Assembly: GCA_021161305.1 (NCBI GenBank)
Contig: JAGHAW010000146.1
Location: forward strand, 1-5,571
DNA: 5,571 nucleotides
Reading direction: 5' to 3'
DNA from: Sulfurimonas sp.
GTDB lineage: Bacteria > Campylobacterota > Campylobacteria > Campylobacterales > Sulfurimonadaceae
The position numbers and the translations under genes are program-made. Positions within the stretch are counted from its first letter, which is position 1. Every line of letters starts with the position of its first letter. The notes beneath the pieces are model-generated. The model worked only from the letters and a program-made list of their open reading frames with translations, was not told the DNA's origin and ran no database searches. Of this stretch, positions 1 to 5,571 are shown in pieces.

Positions 1-33
1 CTATTGAATTAATTATATGTTTTTTTATTAAAT

Positions 34-39
34 TATAGT
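34..39 (+). promoter_or_regulatory. Candidate -10 box upstream of frdC
   Basis: TATAGT lies about 30 nt before the frdC start codon, within very AT-rich DNA and just after a T-rich stretch (seven T at 20-26). Campylobacterota housekeeping promoters are known for a TATAAT-like -10 element with T-rich upstream DNA and a poor or absent -35 box, and this segment has that look. TTGAAT at 4-9 resembles a -35 element but is about 24 nt away, which is too far for normal spacing. The rest of 1-62 shows no gene. This is a plausible call only, because such hexamers arise easily by chance in AT-rich DNA. Confidence 0.35.
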
Positions 40-59
40 AAAATTTCAAAAAAAATTAT

Positions 60-63
60 GGAG
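60..63 (+). promoter_or_regulatory. Ribosome binding site that decides the frdC start
   Basis: GGAG sits 5 nt before the ATG at 69. An alternative in-frame GTG at 63 would add two residues but overlaps this GGAG, and it has only A-rich sequence in front of it. The ATG at 69 is therefore the better start. Confidence 0.7.
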
Positions 64-68
64 TGTCA

Positions 69-800
69 ATGAGGCGAACAAAGATAGATAAAACACCTGC
101 TAGATTGGATTTTATTCAGAGTCTTACGGGGTTAATCTTAGGTATATTTATTATGGGGCATATTCTCTTTGAAGCTTCTATCTTAATTTCACAAGAGATG
201 ATGTACAAGGTAACTATAATGTTTGAGGGTTACTACTTTTTTGGTGAAACTCATCCTGGAATCATCTCATTTCTAGCAGCAGCTATTTCTGTTATATTTG
301 TTGTTCATTCCGGTATTGCTATGCGAAAATTTCCTGCTAATTATAAACAGTATAGAATTATGAAAAAGCATATAGTCAGTATGAAGCATGAAGATACATC
401 TCTGTGGTTAATTCAAGCTATAACAGGCTTTATTATGTTTTTCTTGGGTTCTGTACATCTTTTTATTATGATGACTCAACCTGCTAATATTGGTCCGTTT
501 GCTTCAGCGAGTAGGGTGGTTGATGAGTTTATGGGGTTTCTTTATATTGCACTCCTTATTTCTGTGGTTTTACATGCACTTATAGGTCTCTATCGTTTGG
601 CTCTGAAATGGGGATTTATGGAGGGGAAAAATACAAAAGTATCTCGTGCTAGATTTAAATTGATTATGAAAACAATGATAGCTCTCTATCTGTTTTTAGG
701 TACTTATTCTCTTTTTACATATACTAAAATAGGTTTGGAACACAACTTTAGTGATGGTGAGAGATACAAATCTAAAACAATTATAATGGAGAAACACTAA
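69..800 (+). CDS. frdC: Fumarate reductase dihaem cytochrome b subunit (FrdC)
   Basis: This is the membrane anchor of quinol:fumarate reductase. It carries two b haems, takes electrons from menaquinol and passes them to FrdB. From the ATG at 69 it is 243 residues, close to the Wolinella succinogenes protein (about 256). Five hydrophobic helices are visible at roughly 15-41, 63-86, 112-136, 153-180 and 197-218. The four haem ligands are H31, H80, H130 and H169. Their spacings (49, 50, 39) equal those of Wolinella H44, H93, H143 and H182, so the alignment is firm. Shared stretches include AMRKFP, FFLGSVHL, IMMTQP and GLYRLA. The menaquinol-site glutamate (Wolinella E66) is kept as E53. The E-pathway glutamate (Wolinella E180) is valine (V167), and helix I has an extra glutamate (E35). 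The stop overlaps the frdA start by 1 nt (TAATG), indicating translational coupling. The family is certain; the direction of the reaction in vivo is not shown by sequence. Confidence 0.95.
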   Translation: MRRTKIDKTPARLDFIQSLTGLILGIFIMGHILFEASILISQEMMYKVTIMFEGYYFFGETHPGIISFLAAAISVIFVVHSGIAMRKFPANYKQYRIMKKHIVSMKHEDTSLWLIQAITGFIMFFLGSVHLFIMMTQPANIGPFASASRVVDEFMGFLYIALLISVVLHALIGLYRLALKWGFMEGKNTKVSRARFKLIMKTMIALYLFLGTYSLFTYTKIGLEHNFSDGERYKSKTIIMEKH

Positions 801-2788
801 TGAAAATTATCTGTACTGATGTTCTTGTCATTGGTGGTGGTCTTGCAGGTCTTAGAGTTGCTACGGGCGTAAAAGAAAGAGGGCATGGAGCAATAGTTTT
901 AAGTCTAGTTCCTCCGAAGCGTTCACACTCTGCAGCTGCTCAAGGTGGTATGCAGGCAAGTCTTGCAAACTGTAAAATGGGTGAGGGCGATAATGAGGAT
1001 GTTCACTTTGGTGATACCATAAGAGGAAGTGACTGGGGAGCAGACCAAGAAGTAGCTCGAATGTTTGTTCACTGTGCACCAAAAGCTATACGAGAATTAG
1101 CAGCCTGGGGTGTTCCTTGGAGTAGAGTTAAAAAAGGCGATCATGATTCGATTATAAATGCTAAAAAAGTAACTATAACAGAAAAAGATGAAGCTCACGG
1201 ACTTATTACTGCTAGAGATTTTGGCGGTACAAAAAAGTGGAGAACTTGTTATACTTCTGATGGAACAGGTCACTCTATGCTCTATGCTATGGATAACAAA
1301 GCAAAACAGGATGAGGTTGAGGTTCATGAGAGACTCGAAGCTATTTCGCTTATCCATGAAAATGGTCGTTGTTATGGGGCTATTGCTAGAAACTTGATGA
1401 ATGGTGAGTTGGTCGCTTATATTGCAAAAGCCACCACTATAGCAACTGGAGGATATGGTCGTATTTACAGTGTTTCTACAAATGCAATTATCTGTCAGGG
1501 TATTGGTCAAGCCATAGCACTTGAAACAGGTGTGGCAACTTTAGGAAATATGGAAGCTATACAGTTTCATCCAACTGCTATTGTCCCTGTTGGAATCTTA
1601 ACTACAGAGGGTTGTCGAGGCGATGGTGGACTTCTTTTAGACAAAGACGGTTACAGATTTATGCCCGATTATGAGCCAGATAAAAAAGAGTTGGCTTCGA
1701 GAGATGTTGTAAGTCGCAGAATGACTGAACATATGAGAAAAGGTAAGGGCGTAAAATCTCGTTACGGAGATCACTTATGGCTAGATATTACACTTCTTGG
1801 CAGGAAGCATATTGAGAAAAATCTTCGTGAAGTAAAAGAGATTTGTGAAAACTTTTTAGGGATAGATCCGGCAGTAGATTGGATACCTGTTCGACCTACT
1901 CAACACTACTCTATGGGTGGAATTAGAACAAAATATACAGGGGAATCCCAAACTCTAAAAGGCTTATACTCCTGTGGTGAAGCGGCTTGTTGGGATATGC
2001 ACGGTTTTAACCGTTTGGGTGGAAACTCTGTAAGTGAGACAGTTGTAGCCGGAATGTTGGTTGCTGAGTATATAAGTGACTTTTGTGATAAACAAGAAAG
2101 CTCTGTAGATGTTCAAAGTTCAACTGTAGAGAAGTTTTTAAAAATTCAAGCAGATAAAATAGAGAAACTATTAAGTCATGAAAATGGTGAAGATGCTTAT
2201 GTTCTTCGTCGTGCTATGGAAGAGATAATGATGAACAAAGTAGGAATCTTTAGAAATGGAGATGATTTGCAAGATGCTGTTAATGAGCTTGAAGAGCTAT
2301 ATAAAAGAAGTAAAAATATAGAAGTATTTCGTTCAAAATCCCGTGCAGCAAATCCAGCTTTGGAAAATGCTTATAGAACGCAAAAGATGTTAAAAGTTGC
2401 ACTTACTTGTGCTGTGGGTGCACTCAATAGAACGGAGAGTAGAGGGGCACATTCAAGGGAGGATTATCCTAAAAGAGATGATGCTAACTGGCTGAAGCGT
2501 ACTATCACTTCATGGAGAGATGAAGCTGATACTCTGCCAACTGTTAGTTATGAAGAGATTAAAATCGACAATATGGAACTTCCCCCGGGGTTTCGCGGTT
2601 ATGGAAAAGATTTGACACAGCACCATCCACAAACAAAGATTAGACAGAGCATGGTTGATGTAATTACTGATAAGTTAGAAAAAGATGGAGCAACTCGCTT
2701 TGAAATTCAAAATGCGTTGATGCCTTATTTAGATAAATTGCCTGAAAAATATAGAGGAATAAATGAGAGACTGGGGGAAAATGTATGA
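800..2788 (+). CDS. frdA: Fumarate reductase flavoprotein subunit (FrdA)
   Basis: This is the catalytic subunit, reducing fumarate to succinate on the cytoplasmic face of the membrane with covalently bound FAD. It has 662 residues, against about 656 in Wolinella. The dinucleotide-binding motif GGGLAGLR is at 12-19. The FAD-linking histidine is H43 in RSHSAAAQGG. Active-site residues fall at the Wolinella positions or within one residue of them: F141, H257 (FHPT), T269-E270 (TEGCRGDGG), the proton-donor arginine R301 (SRDVVSRR), H369 (RPTQHYSMGG) and R405 (GFNRLGG). The C-terminal part holds the usual helical domain and the segment around RGAHSREDYPKRDD. There is no Tat or Sec signal, unlike the periplasmic methylmenaquinol:fumarate reductase MfrA, so the enzyme is cytoplasmic-facing. 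GGAG at 788-791 precedes the ATG, which overlaps the frdC stop by 1 nt; the 3' end overlaps frdB by 4 nt. Succinate dehydrogenase flavoproteins are close relatives, but the gene order and partner subunit favour Frd. Confidence 0.97.
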   Translation: MKIICTDVLVIGGGLAGLRVATGVKERGHGAIVLSLVPPKRSHSAAAQGGMQASLANCKMGEGDNEDVHFGDTIRGSDWGADQEVARMFVHCAPKAIRELAAWGVPWSRVKKGDHDSIINAKKVTITEKDEAHGLITARDFGGTKKWRTCYTSDGTGHSMLYAMDNKAKQDEVEVHERLEAISLIHENGRCYGAIARNLMNGELVAYIAKATTIATGGYGRIYSVSTNAIICQGIGQAIALETGVATLGNMEAIQFHPTAIVPVGILTTEGCRGDGGLLLDKDGYRFMPDYEPDKKELASRDVVSRRMTEHMRKGKGVKSRYGDHLWLDITLLGRKHIEKNLREVKEICENFLGIDPAVDWIPVRPTQHYSMGGIRTKYTGESQTLKGLYSCGEAACWDMHGFNRLGGNSVSETVVAGMLVAEYISDFCDKQESSVDVQSSTVEKFLKIQADKIEKLLSHENGEDAYVLRRAMEEIMMNKVGIFRNGDDLQDAVNELEELYKRSKNIEVFRSKSRAANPALENAYRTQKMLKVALTCAVGALNRTESRGAHSREDYPKRDDANWLKRTITSWRDEADTLPTVSYEEIKIDNMELPPGFRGYGKDLTQHHPQTKIRQSMVDVITDKLEKDGATRFEIQNALMPYLDKLPEKYRGINERLGENV

Positions 2789-3525
2789 GTGAAAAGAAAA
2801 ATAGAATTCTGAAGATAAGTATTCTTCGTTTTGATCCACATGACCCAGAAGATTTTCCACATATGGAAACTTTTGAGGTAAAAGAAGCTGATGGAATGAC
2901 ACTTTTTGTAGCACTAAATGAGATTCGTGAGCATCATGATAATTCGCTTAAGTTTGATTTTGTTTGTCGTGCAGGAATCTGTGGAAGTTGTTCTATGCTT
3001 GTAAACGGTAAGCCAACTTTGGCATGTAGGACCCTGACTTCAAAACTTGGTGAAAATATCTCTTTAGCACCACTTCCTCTTTTTGAACTTATCGGTGATT
3101 TGTCTATCTATACCGGAAAGTGGATGCGTGGTCTAAATGAAAGACTCGAAACTTGGATACATAATAAAGAAGAAGAGTTAGATATTGATAAATTAGAGCA
3201 GAGAATGGAACCAGAGTTAGCAGATAAGATTTATGAGGTAGATCGTTGTGTTGAGTGTGGATGTTGTGTTGCAGGATGTGGTACAATACAGATGAGACCG
3301 GATTTTGCCGGAGCAGTTGGTTTAAACAAGATTGCAAGATACCATATAGACCCAAGAGACAAGAGGACTGATGAAGAATATTACGAATTAATTGGGGATG
3401 AAGATGGGGTGTTTGGTTGTATGACGCTTTTAGGTTGCGAGGATGTTTGTCCAAAAGATTTACCTTTACAGAGTAAAATAGCATACTTAAGAAGAATGAT
3501 GATTAAAACATCAATGAATAATTAA
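2785..3525 (+). CDS. frdB: Fumarate reductase iron-sulfur subunit (FrdB)
   Basis: This is the electron-transfer subunit linking the FrdC haems to the FrdA flavin. It has 246 residues. The N-terminal ferredoxin domain binds a [2Fe-2S] cluster through C61, C66, C69 and C81 (CRAGICGSC, then ACR). The C-terminal domain binds a [4Fe-4S] cluster through C155, C158, C161 and C222, and a [3Fe-4S] cluster through C165, C212 and C218. All eleven cysteines match the Wolinella positions with a constant shift of four residues, and none is missing. The start overlaps the frdA stop as ATGA, and a G-rich ribosome binding site (GGGGG at 2773-2777) lies 7 nt upstream inside frdA, so translation is probably coupled. 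Succinate dehydrogenase SdhB is the only realistic alternative, and the neighbouring dihaem FrdC argues for the quinol:fumarate reductase family. Two Asn residues end the protein. Confidence 0.97.
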   Translation: MSEKKNRILKISILRFDPHDPEDFPHMETFEVKEADGMTLFVALNEIREHHDNSLKFDFVCRAGICGSCSMLVNGKPTLACRTLTSKLGENISLAPLPLFELIGDLSIYTGKWMRGLNERLETWIHNKEEELDIDKLEQRMEPELADKIYEVDRCVECGCCVAGCGTIQMRPDFAGAVGLNKIARYHIDPRDKRTDEEYYELIGDEDGVFGCMTLLGCEDVCPKDLPLQSKIAYLRRMMIKTSMNN

Positions 3526-3548
3526 ATTATAAATATTAAGGAAAATAG

Positions 3549-4904
3549 ATGTCAATAGCAGAGATGAAAATTAAAAAATTTGAGACAGGAACTTGTGAGC
3601 AGGATAATGTTTTTTACCAGGCGATGGAGGAAGTTATATACTCTATATCACCACTTTTAGAATCAGATGATAAATATGCAAAGTATGCAATTTTAGAGAG
3701 ACTTGTAGTTCCAGATAGAATTTTTAAATTTAAAGTAACTTGGATGGATGACAACCAAAACATAAAGGTAAATACAGGTTATAGAGTTCAGTTTAATAAC
3801 TCTCTTGGACCATATAAAGGTGGGCTTCGTTTTCATCCAAGTGTAAATGAGGGTATTTTAAAGTTTTTAGGTTTTGAGCAGATTCTTAAAAATGCACTTA
3901 CGGGTCTGCCTATTGGTGGTGGTAAAGGTGGTAGTGACTTTGACCCTAAAGGTAAAAGTGAGTTTGAAGTGATGAAATTTTGTTCTGCTTTTATGACTGA
4001 ACTTCACAAGTATATAGGACCTCGTATAGATATTCCAGCCGGAGATATTGGTGTAGGTGGTCGTGAGATAGGTTTTCTTTTTGGAGAGTATAAAAAGATT
4101 ACTTCATCTTATGAGGGTGTCTTAACTGGGAAACCTTTTATGTTTGGTGGTTCTTTAATGCGTCCGGAAGCAACAGGTTATGGTACTGTATATTTTACTG
4201 AAACTATGTTAGAAATGGAGGGTAAAGAATCTCTTGAAGGTAAAATATGTACAGTGAGTGGAGCTGGAAATGTTGCCTTACATGCCATAGAAAAACTACA
4301 ACACTTAGGTGCGATTCCAGTTACTTGTTCAGATTCTAAAGGTACTATTTATGATTCTAGAGGAGTTGATTTGGCTCTACTTAAAGAGTTGAAATTAGAA
4401 AAAAGAGTTTCACTTGAAGAGTATATAAACTCACATCAAGAAGCTACTTATATCCCAGTTTCTGAGTATCCTGAGGGTGCTCATGCTGTTTGGAGTATAG
4501 AGTGTTACGCTGCTTTTCCTTGTGCTACACAAAATGAGTTAAATGAGATAGATGCACAAAACTTAATCTCTAATGGTTGTGTAAGTGTTAGTGAGGGAGC
4601 TAATATGCCATCAACTCCACATGCCATAGATGCATTTTTATCACATAAAATATGTTTTGCACCTGCCAAAGCTGCAAATGCAGGTGGTGTTGCAGTTAGT
4701 GAGTTTGAAATGGCTCAAAATGCCTCAATGAGTAAATGGAGTTTTGAAGAGGTTGATGAGAAGCTAAAAATTACAATGCAGCAGATTTGTAAACGCGTTG
4801 CACTTACGGCAAAAGATTATGGAGTTGAAGGTAACTATGTTGATGGTGCAAATATTGCAGGGTTTAAAAAAGTTGCTGATGCTATGATAGCTGAAGGTAT
4901 TTAA
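3549..4904 (+). CDS. gdhA: NADP-type glutamate dehydrogenase (GdhA)
   Basis: This cytoplasmic homohexameric enzyme reductively aminates 2-oxoglutarate with ammonium to give glutamate. At 451 residues it has the length of the bacterial 50-kDa class (E. coli GdhA 447). The substrate domain has K90 (GPYKGGLRFHPS), K114 (ILKNALTG), the catalytic lysine K126 in LPIGGGKGG and the catalytic D166 in PAGDIGVGGREIG. These are each one residue above the Clostridium symbiosum K89, K113, K125 and D165. The Rossmann motif is SGAGNVA (237-243). The second strand ends SDS (261-263), as in NADP-dependent enzymes, so an NADPH-linked assimilatory role is inferred. The C-terminal part has EGANMP and KAANAGGVAVSEFEMAQN, with S384 as the glutamate-contacting serine. 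AAGGA at 3538-3542 lies 6 nt before the ATG. The gene follows frdB by 23 nt with no hairpin between them, so it could be the fourth gene of the frd transcript. Confidence is high for the family and moderate for cofactor choice. Confidence 0.96.
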   Translation: MSIAEMKIKKFETGTCEQDNVFYQAMEEVIYSISPLLESDDKYAKYAILERLVVPDRIFKFKVTWMDDNQNIKVNTGYRVQFNNSLGPYKGGLRFHPSVNEGILKFLGFEQILKNALTGLPIGGGKGGSDFDPKGKSEFEVMKFCSAFMTELHKYIGPRIDIPAGDIGVGGREIGFLFGEYKKITSSYEGVLTGKPFMFGGSLMRPEATGYGTVYFTETMLEMEGKESLEGKICTVSGAGNVALHAIEKLQHLGAIPVTCSDSKGTIYDSRGVDLALLKELKLEKRVSLEEYINSHQEATYIPVSEYPEGAHAVWSIECYAAFPCATQNELNEIDAQNLISNGCVSVSEGANMPSTPHAIDAFLSHKICFAPAKAANAGGVAVSEFEMAQNASMSKWSFEEVDEKLKITMQQICKRVALTAKDYGVEGNYVDGANIAGFKKVADAMIAEGI

Positions 4905-4908
4905 AGGG
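4905..4908 (+). promoter_or_regulatory. Ribosome binding site for the gene after gdhA
   Basis: AGGG follows the gdhA stop codon directly. It lies 6 nt before the ATT at 4915 and 3 nt before the ATT at 4912. No ATG, GTG or TTG lies within normal distance in the reading frame that carries the signal peptide. The site therefore points to an ATT start, with 4915 better spaced. Confidence 0.5.
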
Positions 4909-4914
4909 AAAATT

Positions 4915-5571
4915 ATTAAAAAATTTCTTATATTATTTTTGTTTTTTATTCCATTACTCCTAAATGCGGAGGTAGAATATAGTGCTTTTATAAAAGAGCA
5001 GATGGGATTTGTATCTCAACTAAATGAAAATAATATTTCTCAAAGAAGGCTCTCAACTCTTGTAGACGAGCAAGAATCTAGTTATGTTAAAGCTCTAGAT
5101 AGTGCAATGATAAATAAAGATTCTTTTATAAAGAGTATTGATTTATATGAAAATGAAATCTTTAGACTTGAAAAAATTATCCATGTAAATAAGCGTGCTA
5201 AAAATAGTTACGCTGTTGCTCGAGATGAAGTAAAAGTCAATTCATATAAACTTATGCATAATCAAAATATGATGATAAAAAATATTTTGAGTGCATTAGA
5301 TTACTCAAACAGTGTAAATTTCAGTAAAAAAGTAAGTGATTTAGTTACAAAAAATGAACTTGATAATAAAGAAATTATTAGTTTGGAGTATGATCATATA
5401 TTGGAAATGAGAGGAGTTTCCAAAACTCTTTTAGATGCTAAGCAAAATATTATTGAACTGAAAATGCTCATAGAAATAAACTCAGATTTGATAAATCATC
5501 TATACGCCTTTGAAAACAGAATGTTTAGACTTAATGAATATGCAAACTATAATCTAATAAGTACTGTACTC
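4915..5571 (+). CDS. Exported helical protein, N-terminal part (3' end cut by window)
   Basis: The frame is open from after a TAG at 4888 through the last base, giving 219 visible residues if translation starts at the ATT at 4915. The start is MKKFLILFLFFIPLLLNAEVE: two lysines, a hydrophobic core of about 13 residues and a likely signal peptidase I site after A18 (LNA|E). The rest is polar, rich in Asn, Lys, Glu, Ile and Leu, has no cysteine or proline, and looks almost wholly alpha-helical with coiled-coil potential (for example RLEKII and LLDAKQNIIELKMLIEIN). I do not recognise a catalytic motif. Large Campylobacterota MscS-type mechanosensitive channels begin with a signal peptide and a long helical periplasmic region, which is one possibility, but the channel domain would lie outside the window. 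The first in-frame ATG (5002) would discard the signal peptide; TTG at 4939 would remove its lysines and has no ribosome binding site. The gene is 10 nt from gdhA and probably co-transcribed. Confidence 0.72.
   Translation, partial: MKKFLILFLFFIPLLLNAEVEYSAFIKEQMGFVSQLNENNISQRRLSTLVDEQESSYVKALDSAMINKDSFIKSIDLYENEIFRLEKIIHVNKRAKNSYAVARDEVKVNSYKLMHNQNMMIKNILSALDYSNSVNFSKKVSDLVTKNELDNKEIISLEYDHILEMRGVSKTLLDAKQNIIELKMLIEINSDLINHLYAFENRMFRLNEYANYNLISTVL

Noticed and set aside
20..55. Runs of seven T (20-26) and eight A (48-55) as a phase-variable tract or terminator
   Set aside because: The runs are short and expected in DNA this AT-rich. Campylobacterota phase variation typically uses long G/C tracts, and no stem precedes the T run.
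58..72. Four-codon ORF (MECQ) whose TGA overlaps the frdC ATG, as a possible leader peptide
   Set aside because: The ATG at 58 has only A-rich sequence before it and no clear ribosome binding site of its own, and the GGAG inside it serves frdC. There is no attenuator hairpin or repeated regulatory codon. Most likely chance.
1188..1397. Second + strand frame inside frdA
   Set aside because: An out-of-frame shadow of FrdA residues around 130-200, where the FrdA frame contains the conserved F141 and surrounding motifs.
861..1510. Antisense open frames over frdA (861-1082 and 1097-1510)
   Set aside because: They lie opposite a clearly conserved coding frame, show no ribosome binding site or recognisable domain, and have low-complexity Ser/Ile/Leu content typical of the complement of a real gene.
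800..2788. FrdA as the periplasmic methylmenaquinol:fumarate reductase (MfrA) or as SdhA
   Set aside because: There is no twin-arginine signal at the N-terminus, and the partner is a dihaem FrdC in the order C-A-B, not the cysteine-rich MfrE/SdhE-type subunit.
2729..2914. Antisense open frame spanning the frdA-frdB junction
   Set aside because: It overlaps two conserved genes, and its translation has no domain-like character.
3104..3484. 126-codon antisense open frame over frdB
   Set aside because: It covers the FrdB iron-sulfur motifs on the other strand, and its Leu/His/Gln-rich translation is what the complement of this codon usage gives. No independent support.

Overview
The window looks like chromosomal DNA from a Campylobacterota (Epsilonproteobacteria) member. 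The evidence is the AT-rich composition, the gene order frdC-frdA-frdB (cytochrome b subunit first), and a five-helix, dihaem FrdC that closely resembles the Wolinella succinogenes enzyme. A free-living sulfur- or hydrogen-oxidising genus such as Sulfurimonas would fit, but that genus-level guess is an impression from the protein sequences and was not tested. Every gene I can support lies on the + strand.

Layout: positions 1-68 are a short AT-rich leader with a possible promoter. Positions 69-3525 hold a complete quinol:fumarate reductase operon: frdC (dihaem membrane anchor), frdA (flavoprotein) and frdB (iron-sulfur protein). These genes are joined by 1-nt and 4-nt stop/start overlaps. After 23 nt comes a complete gdhA (NADP-type glutamate dehydrogenase, 3549-4904). 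Ten bases after its stop begins the 5' part of a gene for an exported, highly helical protein. That gene runs off the right edge and apparently starts at a non-AUG codon. I see no terminator between any of these genes, so one transcript could cover all five.

How they work together: FrdCAB interconverts fumarate and succinate at the cytoplasmic membrane, using the menaquinone pool. This serves either anaerobic fumarate respiration or a reductive TCA cycle. GdhA aminates 2-oxoglutarate, a product further along the same carbon route, to glutamate. The cluster therefore couples C4/C5 acid metabolism to ammonium assimilation.

The catalytic and cofactor residues of all three Frd subunits match the Wolinella enzyme almost position for position, with one striking exception. 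The transmembrane glutamate of FrdC that supports the proton-compensating 'E-pathway' (Glu C180 in Wolinella) is valine here (V167), while a new glutamate (E35) appears in helix I. This, and the apparent AUU start of the last gene, are the two observations most worth following. I see no mobile element, CRISPR array, RNA gene or evidently new multi-gene system in the window.
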